Below, in pieces: positions 1 through 7,234 of a DNA stretch of 38,630 nucleotides. The notes under the pieces are model-generated. The model was not told where the DNA came from. It was given only the letters and a program-made list of their open reading frames with translations, and made no database searches. A program made the position numbers and the translations under genes. The DNA lies in NCBI GenBank assembly GCA_000995415.1, contig LCEX01000009.1, positions 1-38,630 on the forward strand, in the 5' to 3' direction. Every line of letters starts with the position of its first letter. Position 1 is the first letter of the stretch. This DNA is from Candidatus Gottesmanbacteria bacterium GW2011_GWC1_43_10. GTDB taxonomy: Bacteria > Patescibacteriota > Microgenomatia > UBA10105.

Positions 1-186
1 GCCTAGCACTTTTTCTAGCATTCATGTAGAAAAATTCGAGCGGAACTAGATTGACAGAATGAATATCATTTCAGGAGGATTTTCTCGTGACTAAATGCGC
101 TGCTTAAATTTAAAAATGACGGCCGGAGTTTACCAAACGAATTTGGAGCCTGTTTAATTTAATTAAGCTAAGGTGACGGCATAAAA

Positions 187-195
187 TGCTATAAT
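187..195 (+). promoter_or_regulatory. Extended -10 promoter for the first gene
   Basis: TGC precedes a perfect TATAAT (190-195), forming an extended -10 element. Only seven bases separate it from the ATG at 203, so the expected transcription start falls on or next to the A of the start codon and the mRNA would be leaderless. No convincing -35 hexamer is visible. The rest of 1-186 holds no gene that can be supported. Confidence 0.6.
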
Positions 196-202
196 ACCGC
201 TC

Positions 203-826
203 ATGTCGCCAACAGAATATGAAATATACCGCAAAGCCGGAGAAGTTGCTCATGTAACTACTACAGCTATACTCGCTAAAGAAATGCTAACCCTAAATGA
301 TGTAAAGGAATTCCTAATGGCGCAAGCACGGGTGGGAGAAGTTTTTTCCAAGGGATTTCCGCGAGAACAGAAGTTTCGTGAGTCAAATCAGCGTCTAAAA
401 CAAGCGCTAGCTGGTTGGGCCAATGACAGAAGTCTCAGTTTATTCTATCTTCTTCACATGGTGACTGTTCTATCCAACCTACCTCAACAGCTACTTCTAG
501 GTGCAGGAATGCTTCTACGTGAAGATATTGAGGCAAGCGTAAGATGCAGCCTTGCCTTAGTGAATGAACCACTTATACCAAGTATGGATCCTAAAAAGTA
601 CATTGAGATAGTGCGTGTCTCACAGATAGCTTTAGAACAACTTGTAAAGAAAAGGGGCAATCCATCACATGTAGCTCTTTACAAAACATATGCTATGGGC
701 ATTTTGTATAATGCTGACTTGTTTTGTCCGCAAGTGTTTGAAAACCCTGGTAGTACAGAGGAAAGTCGAAACGCTTTTTTGCATAATTTAGAAATACTTA
801 GTGGGAAAAACCCACAGATCCATTGA
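203..826 (+). CDS. Hypothetical protein, 207 aa
   Basis: I do not recognise this protein. It is a soluble, mostly helical-looking polypeptide with no signal peptide, no membrane segment and no obvious catalytic motif. The middle (about residues 85-115) is Leu-rich and probably a buried amphipathic helix rather than a membrane span. The start at ATG 203 is supported by a perfect extended -10 seven bases upstream, implying leaderless translation; there is no Shine-Dalgarno. It is monocistronic and converges on the carboxypeptidase gene with a 13-base gap. The coding sequence is visibly more AT-rich than the neighbouring aspS and recJ, which is compatible with lineage-specific or acquired DNA. 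That it is a real gene is likely; its function is unknown. Confidence 0.65.
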   Translation: MSPTEYEIYRKAGEVAHVTTTAILAKEMLTLNDVKEFLMAQARVGEVFSKGFPREQKFRESNQRLKQALAGWANDRSLSLFYLLHMVTVLSNLPQQLLLGAGMLLREDIEASVRCSLALVNEPLIPSMDPKKYIEIVRVSQIALEQLVKKRGNPSHVALYKTYAMGILYNADLFCPQVFENPGSTEESRNAFLHNLEILSGKNPQIH

Positions 827-839
827 AGTCTCCCCATCT

Positions 840-1811
840 CTAACTAGTGGGTCTAAATTCCTGCCACACAAAGTTATTAAACACCCAATTTAAGACCGTT
901 TCGGTTTCAGAAAATCGATCTTGACTTTTTAGTAGCACAATCAACACTTTGCGGCCATTACGCATGATGGTCGTGACTAATGACTGACCGGCATTTTCTG
1001 TCCAGCCGGTCTTAAGACCTGCCACCCCTGGAATTTTCCCGACCAGTTCATTGACATTTTTTAAAACATGAAAGTGCTGGTACAGCGTATCAGCGACCGT
1101 GATTTGCGGCACGCCGACGATTTTACTTATCACTGGATTTTTCAAAGAATAAAGACTTAAACTGGCCAAATCCTCTGGAGTAGTATAGTGGTTAGGATCA
1201 TCCAGACCAATAGGATTGGTAAAATGGGTGTTGGTCAAATGCAATGTTTGGGCTTTCTCATTCATCCGTTCGATGAACCGCTCTCGTCCGCCAATATGGT
1301 GATCAGCCAAAGCCAGAGCTGCATCGTTGGCTGAATGGACTAAAATCCCATATAATAAATTTTCTACAGTCATAGTTTCCCCGGGTACTAGATTCATCAT
1401 TTGACCTTCGGTAGATATGTTTCCCACTGTCACTACATCGGTCAACTTATAATCCTCAAGCGTGATCAAGGCAGTCATGATTTTAGTAGTTGAAGCTGGA
1501 AAAAATCGCGTCTCGGGATTTTTGGTAAACAGCTTGACGTTGGTATCTTCATCAACCACTACGATCCCCTCTGCGGTAAGTTCCAAAGGGACATTACCGG
1601 TTTTGACTGGATAAGGGGCGACTTTGGGTGGCGGCAATTCTGCTGCTTCAGGATTGACTTCACTCATTGCCCGGAGGGCATACAGATTTTGCGGTGGTAA
1701 AAGTAGCAGTAAAAATGTCAAGACCACGCTTTGCCAGGGAAACCAAATATTTCGCTGCTTTGTCTTGGAAGAAATTACTCGAGTAGCTCCAGCTGATTTA
1801 CGCGACTTCAT
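840..1811 (-). CDS. D-alanyl-D-alanine carboxypeptidase (peptidase S11, PBP5/6 type)
   Basis: A serine-type D-Ala-D-Ala carboxypeptidase that trims the pentapeptide of peptidoglycan on the outer face of the membrane. All three penicillin-binding motifs of family S11 are visible: SxxK as STTK (residues 107-110, Ser107 the nucleophile), SxN as SAND (160-163), and KTG (267-269). Residues 24-46 are hydrophobic and follow a basic N-terminus, so the enzyme is exported or anchored by an uncleaved signal. At 323 aa it is shorter than E. coli PBP5 and ends soon after the catalytic domain, so the C-terminal beta domain and amphipathic anchor are missing and membrane attachment would be N-terminal. Its start overlaps the 3' end of aspS by 14 bases, which indicates co-transcription and perhaps translational coupling. 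No Shine-Dalgarno is obvious. Confidence 0.93.
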   Translation of the reverse strand: MKSRKSAGATRVISSKTKQRNIWFPWQSVVLTFLLLLLPPQNLYALRAMSEVNPEAAELPPPKVAPYPVKTGNVPLELTAEGIVVVDEDTNVKLFTKNPETRFFPASTTKIMTALITLEDYKLTDVVTVGNISTEGQMMNLVPGETMTVENLLYGILVHSANDAALALADHHIGGRERFIERMNEKAQTLHLTNTHFTNPIGLDDPNHYTTPEDLASLSLYSLKNPVISKIVGVPQITVADTLYQHFHVLKNVNELVGKIPGVAGLKTGWTENAGQSLVTTIMRNGRKVLIVLLKSQDRFSETETVLNWVFNNFVWQEFRPTS

Positions 1812-3675
1812 GAGTTTGGCTAAATTCGCCGATCATCGGTTTGGCGATCTTTTCAAAATCAACTTCTTTTAGGGAAATTGATTTGGTATGTAACCCGGCA
1901 TTAAAAACTATCGTTTCATTGCTTTGTAAAGATGTATCCATATATAGGGGAATAGCAAAAATATTCCCAAACGGCGGGACTGCTCCTATTGGTACTCCCG
2001 TCACTTGTTGCACTTCGAGAGCGCTCGCCATCCGTAAATCTCTGACTTGATAAAGTTTTTTGAATTTTTTCATATCGATCTTTTTGTCGCCGGCCACTGC
2101 CACCATGATAGGTTTATCATCAGCAAATAGTACCAACGCTTTGGCTCCAATATGAAGTGAGGTGTCCCGAATTTTGGCCGCATCAGCTGACGTAAATACC
2201 GGTTCGTGTTCGTAAGTTTTATAAGCGACTTCATGTGCATCAAGTAATTCTACGATCCGCGTATACACATCGGCTGCTGGTTTTTTTCTTATTACTTGAA
2301 TACCTACTTCCCGCAGTTGCTCATTAGTTGCGCTGCTTGGCGCATCCATCACACTGGTTTGACCCGAAGCCGATGTCGGATACGCCATCACCTCACGCAC
2401 ACTTGGCTCTCCCAGAACTGCCATCATAAACCTGTCAATTCCCGGCGCGATCCCTCCATGCGGGGGGACACCGTAAGTAAAGGCCGTCAACATATGTGCA
2501 AATTGTTGTTTTTGTTCCTCGCTAAATCCGATCAGTTCAAATATCTTTGCCTGTACCTTAGGATCATGAATTCTGATACTGCCGCCACCCACTTCAAAAC
2601 CATTTAAAACTAAATCATGCTGCAACCCGCGGACAGAGAGTGGATCTGTTTCGAGTAACCCAATATCATCCGGATGCGGAGCGGTAAACATGTGATGCGA
2701 CGGCGCAAATTTGGCTTTACCTGATCCATAGTAAAAATCATCAGTTGTTTGTTTATTAAAAAGCGGAAAATCTATCGTCCAGGAAAAAGCGAGTAGATCC
2801 GGATCATTTTTATCAAGACGCAGGTCCGGCTTATCAGTGCCGTATTTTGCCATTGCCTCCGCGTGAGGGATTCTGGGCCAAGGCGACGTTTGAATCCTTT
2901 TTCCCGGAAAAATAGTTGTGACTATTTGGGTAAACAATTCCTCTGTCAGCCGCAAAATATCTTCTTGGGTGATAAATGACATTTCCAGATCCAATTGTGT
3001 AAATTCTCCATAGGCGCGGTCTTTCCTGGGATCTTCGTCCCGAAAACAGCGCGCTATCTGGAAATACCGTTCCAGCCCGGCTACCATCAGTAGCTGTTTG
3101 TATTGCTGAGGCGATTGCGGCAGGGCGTAAAATTTTCCGGGTTGGAGCCGCGACGGCACGATAAAGTCCCGGGCTCCTTCAGGTGTAGTTTTAGTAAGAA
3201 TCGGCGTTTCTACTTCGACAAAATCCCGCCCGGCAAGGAAATTTCTGATAAATGTCGTCACTTGGGAGCGTAAGCGCAAATTGCGCGTCATCCGCGGCCG
3301 ACGGATATCCAGATATCGATACTTCATCCTGATTTCTTCATTGATATCATAACCATCTGTATCGATAGGAAAAGGCAACTCGCTAGCTTTATTCAAAATC
3401 TTGACTGTTTTTACCTCGATCTCTACTTTGCCGGTAGTTAGTTTTGGGTTAATCAATTTCTCCGGGCGTAGCTTTACCAGACCTCTAATTTCCAGCACGT
3501 CTTCAACCCCCAACCCCTGGGCCAGGTCTTTGGTCAATACCATCTGTACCAACCCACTCCGATCACGGAGATCAATAAATACGATTCGACCGTGATCGCG
3601 ACGGGTGTTGACCCAACCACAAAGAGTCACTTCTGTACCAATTTTTTTGCCGGTTTCAATAACTAAAGTGCGCAT
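1798..3675 (-). CDS. aspS: Aspartyl-tRNA synthetase without GAD domain, fused to a C-terminal YbaK editing domain
   Basis: A class II synthetase that charges tRNA-Asp (possibly also tRNA-Asn) with aspartate. I chose ATG 3675 over the longer TTG frame at 3723 because the protein then begins like other AspRS (MRTL..., reaching VTLCGWV) and a promoter fits upstream. Residues 1-120 are the OB-fold anticodon-binding domain. The catalytic core follows, with FRDEDPRKDR (motif 2) and GIDRFMM near GIAPGIDR (motif 3). The GAD insertion of bacterial AspRS is absent: the sequence passes from GTDKPDLR almost directly to WTIDFPLF. From about residue 455 a YbaK/ProX-type deacylase domain follows, with a conserved Lys in GAKALVLF (about 512) and the family signature GVPIGAVPPFG. 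That domain usually hydrolyses misacylated tRNA. The 625 aa length reflects one domain lost and one gained. The carboxypeptidase gene overlaps its 3' end. Confidence 0.95.
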   Translation of the reverse strand: MRTLVIETGKKIGTEVTLCGWVNTRRDHGRIVFIDLRDRSGLVQMVLTKDLAQGLGVEDVLEIRGLVKLRPEKLINPKLTTGKVEIEVKTVKILNKASELPFPIDTDGYDINEEIRMKYRYLDIRRPRMTRNLRLRSQVTTFIRNFLAGRDFVEVETPILTKTTPEGARDFIVPSRLQPGKFYALPQSPQQYKQLLMVAGLERYFQIARCFRDEDPRKDRAYGEFTQLDLEMSFITQEDILRLTEELFTQIVTTIFPGKRIQTSPWPRIPHAEAMAKYGTDKPDLRLDKNDPDLLAFSWTIDFPLFNKQTTDDFYYGSGKAKFAPSHHMFTAPHPDDIGLLETDPLSVRGLQHDLVLNGFEVGGGSIRIHDPKVQAKIFELIGFSEEQKQQFAHMLTAFTYGVPPHGGIAPGIDRFMMAVLGEPSVREVMAYPTSASGQTSVMDAPSSATNEQLREVGIQVIRKKPAADVYTRIVELLDAHEVAYKTYEHEPVFTSADAAKIRDTSLHIGAKALVLFADDKPIMVAVAGDKKIDMKKFKKLYQVRDLRMASALEVQQVTGVPIGAVPPFGNIFAIPLYMDTSLQSNETIVFNAGLHTKSISLKEVDFEKIAKPMIGEFSQTHEVA

Positions 3676-3694
3676 AAATTTACCTGATGTTGTT

Positions 3695-3746
3695 ATTCTA
3701 ATCCGCTTTCCGTTTCTTGACAAGCAGTGTATTAAGCTGATATAAA
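3695..3746. promoter_or_regulatory. Divergent promoter pair sharing one -35 box
   Basis: The palindrome CTTGACAAG (3716-3724) supplies a -35 hexamer on both strands. On the plus strand it reads TTGACA (3717-3722), an 18-base spacer, then TGA-TATAAA (3738-3746), driving the gene at 3778. On the minus strand it reads TTGTCA (3723-3718), a 17-base spacer, then TAGAAT (3700-3695), driving aspS with a leader of about 13 bases. Two RNA polymerases could not occupy both promoters at once. Confidence 0.6.
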
Positions 3747-3777
3747 AATTAACCCTTTCTGCAAATTGGAGGTTCTT

Positions 3778-4113
3778 ATGAAAGAATATTTAAAAGATAG
3801 AGAACCAACTCCCAAAGAATATCGAGATTATCATATTGCCCGGTTGGATTTTGTACATATGTCAGATACTTATGATCCCAGACTTCATAATCCGCGTGAA
3901 AAAATAATAATTGCCAGAATGCAACTTTTACGTTCAGCTCATATTGTAGTCAAACTATTAACAGATCTTTTTGAAGAACTAAATGACATTCGAGGCCTAA
4001 GGATAGCGGTTGGAGGCGGACTGGAAGATGGTTGTTGTGAAATCAGAGCAGGTTTGATTTATGATGCTGGAGCAACCCCAATCATCGATCTATCTCTAAC
4101 TACACGATACTAA
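3778..4113 (+). CDS. Hypothetical protein, 111 aa
   Basis: A small soluble protein that I do not recognise. It begins with a charged segment (KEYLKDREPTPKEYRDY), continues with a predicted long helix around MQLLRSAHIVVKLLTDLFEEL, and ends in a Gly-rich, beta-like part (AVGGGLEDGCCEIRAG). No signal peptide or membrane span is seen. I placed the start at ATG 3778, not the TTG at 3766, because GGAGG at 3768-3772 sits five bases upstream, a good Shine-Dalgarno, and TTG 3766 would overlap it. The promoter is strong-looking and shares its -35 with the aspS promoter. The gene converges on recJ with a gap of four bases. Function unknown. Confidence 0.7.
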   Translation: MKEYLKDREPTPKEYRDYHIARLDFVHMSDTYDPRLHNPREKIIIARMQLLRSAHIVVKLLTDLFEELNDIRGLRIAVGGGLEDGCCEIRAGLIYDAGATPIIDLSLTTRY

Positions 4114-4117
4114 TAGC

Positions 4118-5845
4118 TTACAAGTGGATATCCTTAATCTTAAGCTGCAAGGTTTTGTCGCCATTCCATTCATTCATATCGAGAGTATATGCGATGTCAA
4201 CAGTTTGTCCGACTCGCAGGTGCCCATATAGTTCCCCCATACCAAAGCCAATCGCTTCAATAACTTTGAACTTTGAACTTTCAACTTTGAACTTAATTTT
4301 TATATGCTTTCCCTCACGTCCCACCAAACGCATGTCAGTAATTTTGACGTGTCGGGTCGCAAATACCGGCTCGGGATTACTCATGCCAAAAGGAGATAGG
4401 ATTTGCAAATCTTTCCATAATTTGTCTGTGACTAGTTCAAGCGGCAACTCCAGATCAATTTTGAGTTGGCGCGTCAGTTTTTCGGCATCCAACTTACTCC
4501 TGGCCAGGGCCTCAAGTTGTGTCTTTAGTAGCTCAAGTTTTTGGGTCTCGACAGTAAATCCGGCTGCCATCGGATGTCCACCGACATCAATCAGCAGTTC
4601 CCGACAACTTCTGATGGCTTCAACGATATTAAACCCGGCAATCGATCTGGCTGAAGCCCGGGATACAGTTTCGCCACGGGCTACCACAATCGTCGGCCGG
4701 TAAAAAGCTTCAACAAGTTTTCCGGCGACCAAACCAATGATCCCCGGGTTGAAATCCGAATGGACGATAAATAGCAGTTTTTTATTTTTTGCTTCTACTC
4801 CAACTATGTCTTTGGCCATGAGTGTCGTATCCAAAGTCAACTGTTGCCGCTCACGGTTGGTTAAACCCAATTTTTGGGCTAAGTCGGAAGCTCTCGTTTT
4901 TTGTTTAGTACAAAGCAGCCGCAGCGCGTCCATCGCATGCACCAATCTACCCATAGCGTTTAAGCGAGGAGCCAGCAAATGAGATACCGCGTAAGTATCA
5001 ATTTCTCCTTGAGTGATACCTGCCTCGGCAATTAATGCTCGTAGCCCAACGCGCTGTGTCTTGTTTAAAGCTGCTAATCCCCACTTGGCAATTCCACGGT
5101 TTGCCCGAAGTAACGGCACCATATCCGCGATGGTTCCAATTCCAGCCAGCGCCAACAATTCTTGTTTGAAATCTTCAGTATTAAACTGCCGACTGTCTTG
5201 CGAAGCGAGATCTGGCTTCGCCAGACCCACTGCCGACTGCGAACTAATAAGTTCTTTCGCCACAAACCAAGCAACCCCAGCCCCGCAAAGCGCGGTCGTA
5301 TGCACAATCAGGCAGTCGGGAAGTGCCAAAGGTAACACGTGGTGGTCAGTGACGATCGTGTCAATCCCGCGGGATTTGGCATAAGCCACTTTGTCTTTGG
5401 CGGTAATCCCGTGGTCTACTGTAATAATAAGCTGTGGTTTGTATTCAGAAATACAATTATCAATTCCCTTAATTGATAACCCATAACCCTCGCTCTCCCG
5501 GTGGGGGATATAGGGCATGACCTTGGCCCCCAACTCATGGAGCGTTTCCCACATGATCGTTCCGGCCGTGATCCCATCCGCATCGTAATCGGCATACACT
5601 ACTATCGACTCCCCGTTTTTGATTGCCTGCTTAATTCTTTGGAGTGCTTTTTTTAAAATTGGTTCTTTTATCTTGACATCTTGTGGTTTCAATAAATAAG
5701 GATCTGGCGGCTGGAGGAAATTTTCTCTTTCTTTTTTCGATGAAATCCCCCGATTTTCAAGTAACAAATCAATAAGCTTGTCTGCTGCCGACTGCTGACT
5801 GCCAACTGCAAACTTACTAAGTACTTCCCATTTCCGTTGTTCCAT
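4118..5845 (-). CDS. recJ: Single-stranded-DNA-specific exonuclease RecJ
   Basis: A 5'-3' single-strand DNA exonuclease of recombination and mismatch/base-excision repair. It has the DHH phosphoesterase core: DYDADG (residues 86-91), DHG (144-146) and the eponymous DHH (167-169), all ligands for the catalytic divalent metals. The DHHA1 part carries GGHPMAAGF, and an OB-fold-like C-terminus follows. At 575 aa it is of normal RecJ length. ATG 5845 was chosen because the longer frame to 5920 would run across the cca promoter and start. It is divergent from cca with only 21 bases between the two start codons. Three stretches of the gene consist of 7-base repeats (described separately) in regions outside the catalytic motifs; the translated segments, such as SSQSAVGLAKPDLASQD, look non-conserved. 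Confidence 0.94.
   Translation of the reverse strand: MEQRKWEVLSKFAVGSQQSAADKLIDLLLENRGISSKKERENFLQPPDPYLLKPQDVKIKEPILKKALQRIKQAIKNGESIVVYADYDADGITAGTIMWETLHELGAKVMPYIPHRESEGYGLSIKGIDNCISEYKPQLIITVDHGITAKDKVAYAKSRGIDTIVTDHHVLPLALPDCLIVHTTALCGAGVAWFVAKELISSQSAVGLAKPDLASQDSRQFNTEDFKQELLALAGIGTIADMVPLLRANRGIAKWGLAALNKTQRVGLRALIAEAGITQGEIDTYAVSHLLAPRLNAMGRLVHAMDALRLLCTKQKTRASDLAQKLGLTNRERQQLTLDTTLMAKDIVGVEAKNKKLLFIVHSDFNPGIIGLVAGKLVEAFYRPTIVVARGETVSRASARSIAGFNIVEAIRSCRELLIDVGGHPMAAGFTVETQKLELLKTQLEALARSKLDAEKLTRQLKIDLELPLELVTDKLWKDLQILSPFGMSNPEPVFATRHVKITDMRLVGREGKHIKIKFKVESSKFKVIEAIGFGMGELYGHLRVGQTVDIAYTLDMNEWNGDKTLQLKIKDIHL
4262..4294. repeat. Heptamer tandem repeat inside recJ (3' part)
   Basis: AACTTTG or AACTTTC is repeated about 4.7 times in tandem. 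On the coding (minus) strand it translates in frame as FKVESSKFKV in the C-terminal region of RecJ. Confidence 0.8.
5188..5245. repeat. Heptamer repeats with a hairpin inside recJ
   Basis: GCCGACT occurs at 5188-5194 and again at 5232-5238, followed by GCGAACT (5239-5245). Between them GCGAAGC (5200-5206) and GCTTCGC (5215-5221) form a 7-bp hairpin. The stretch stays open in the recJ frame and encodes a Ser/Ala/Gln-rich segment. Confidence 0.65.
5787..5814. repeat. Four tandem heptamers near the recJ start
   Basis: GCCGACT, GCTGACT, GCCAACT and GCAAACT follow one another without a gap. They belong to the same heptamer family as the copies at 5188-5245. In the recJ frame they encode part of the N-terminal GSQQSAAD segment. 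Confidence 0.7.
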
Positions 5846-5854
5846 AGTACCAGG

Positions 5855-5861
5855 TATAATA
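5855..5861. promoter_or_regulatory. Overlapping opposed -10 elements between recJ and cca
   Basis: Plus strand: a perfect TATAAT (5855-5860) ends six bases before the cca ATG at 5867. Minus strand: TGC followed by TATTAT (5861-5856), an extended -10, ends ten bases before the recJ ATG at 5845. The two hexamers share five base pairs. Both mRNAs would be leaderless or nearly so, and there is no room for a Shine-Dalgarno on either side. Confidence 0.6.
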
Positions 5862-5866
5862 GCAGC

Positions 5867-7234
5867 ATGTTGACTCTTCCTCAATCGGCCAAACATATTA
5901 TTACCACTCTCAAAAAGCATGGGTTTGAGGCTTATGCTGTGGGCGGGTCAGTTCGGGATTTGCTACTTAAACGCAAAACCCACGGTTGGGATTTTACTAC
6001 CAACGCTACTCCGGCTCACATCTTAGCTCTTTTTCCCGACAGTTTTTATGACAATCAGTTTGGAACGGTTGGTATCAAGATAAAAGCGTCAAGTGTAAAA
6101 GATAAAGCTTTAAGTGAAGAAACTATTGATGTTTACGAAGTCACTACCTATCGCAGTGAATCGGGTTACCGAGACCACCGCCACCCGGATGAAGTAGTCT
6201 GGGGTACCACACTGGAAGAAGATTTGTCACGCCGGGACCTGACCATTAATGCCATTGCCTTCGATGGGGAAAAAATCATTGACCCATACCAGGGAGAGAC
6301 AGATTTGAAAAACAAGTTGGTGCGCGCAGTCGGTGATCCCGAGACCCGTTTCAAGGAAGATGCCCTACGATTACTGCGCACCATCCGCATTGCCACCCAA
6401 CTCGGATTTACGATTGAACCCCAGACTTTTTCTGCTATCCAACAACATACTCAGTTAATCAAGCAGGTTTCGGCAGACAGGATCAGACACGAACTTATGC
6501 GGATCATGGAAAGCGCTTACCCGGCAGACGGGGTACTGGTTTTGAAAAATTCCGGCTTGCTAGCCGAAATTTTGCCGGAGCTGGACCAAGCTTTTGGCGT
6601 CCCGCAGAAAAGTCCAGGCCGGCACCATATTTATGATGTCGGCACCCATCTCATTGAATCGCTTCGGCATTGCCCGTCAAAAAATCCGCTGGTTCGGTTC
6701 GCCACACTTCTTCATGATATTGGTAAACCCGCCGTATTTCGCCAAAACCCCCAAACCAAACAAATCACGTTTTATAATCACGAAGTGACTGGCATGACAA
6801 TTGCCAAAAATATTTGCCTGCGCCTCAATTTCTCCAACCGCGATCGGGAAAAAATAGTGACTCTAGTCCGCTGGCACCAATTTACAGTTGATGAAAATCA
6901 AACTGATGCGACTCTAAGAAGATTTATTAAACGGGTGGGTATTGAAAATTTACAAGACATCTTGGATTTGCGCATCGGCGACCGCGTCGGCAGCGGAGCT
7001 GCAATCACTTCCTGGCGTTTACGTCTTTATATGAAACGGCTTGAGGAAGTCCAAAAACAACCATTTACTGTAGCTGACCTCAAAGTTGACGGCCATGATG
7101 TGATGAAAATATTTGATATTTCTCCGGGCCCGAAGATAGGCAAAATCCTCGACCAGTTGTTTAATGAAGTGATCACACAAAAATTGCCGAATGAACGTGA
7201 ACCGTTGCTTAAGCGACTAACAGAAATTAAGTAG
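5867..7234 (+). CDS. cca: CCA tRNA nucleotidyltransferase with HD domain
   Basis: A class II tRNA nucleotidyltransferase/poly(A) polymerase family enzyme that adds or repairs the 3' CCA of tRNAs. The head domain has GGSVRD (residues 26-31), followed by a DFTTNATP segment at the metal-binding strand and RRDLTINAIA. The neck has RFKEDALRLLRTIR, the nucleotide-selecting region. A C-terminal HD phosphohydrolase-type domain is present (LHDIGKP, His283-Asp284), as in many bacterial CCA enzymes. The 455 aa start at ATG 5867, chosen because the alternative upstream codon at 5837 lies inside recJ and because TATAAT ends six bases before it. The 3' end overlaps the convergent secF by 8 bases. rnpB, the other tRNA-end-processing gene here, lies far away. 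Confidence 0.95.
   Translation: MLTLPQSAKHIITTLKKHGFEAYAVGGSVRDLLLKRKTHGWDFTTNATPAHILALFPDSFYDNQFGTVGIKIKASSVKDKALSEETIDVYEVTTYRSESGYRDHRHPDEVVWGTTLEEDLSRRDLTINAIAFDGEKIIDPYQGETDLKNKLVRAVGDPETRFKEDALRLLRTIRIATQLGFTIEPQTFSAIQQHTQLIKQVSADRIRHELMRIMESAYPADGVLVLKNSGLLAEILPELDQAFGVPQKSPGRHHIYDVGTHLIESLRHCPSKNPLVRFATLLHDIGKPAVFRQNPQTKQITFYNHEVTGMTIAKNICLRLNFSNRDREKIVTLVRWHQFTVDENQTDATLRRFIKRVGIENLQDILDLRIGDRVGSGAAITSWRLRLYMKRLEEVQKQPFTVADLKVDGHDVMKIFDISPGPKIGKILDQLFNEVITQKLPNEREPLLKRLTEIK

Noticed and set aside
73-107. AGGAGG followed eight bases later by GTG and a six-codon open frame
   Set aside because: The ribosome site is perfect, but the peptide (MTKCAA) is too short to support, it has no clear promoter, and it does not show leader-peptide features such as runs of one amino acid.
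2296-2607. 103-aa plus-strand open frame inside aspS
   Set aside because: Antisense to the conserved catalytic part of AspRS, with no promoter or ribosome site.
3676-3723. TTG start extending AspRS by 16 residues
   Set aside because: The extension covers the promoter region and is not like other AspRS N-termini; ATG 3675 fits better.
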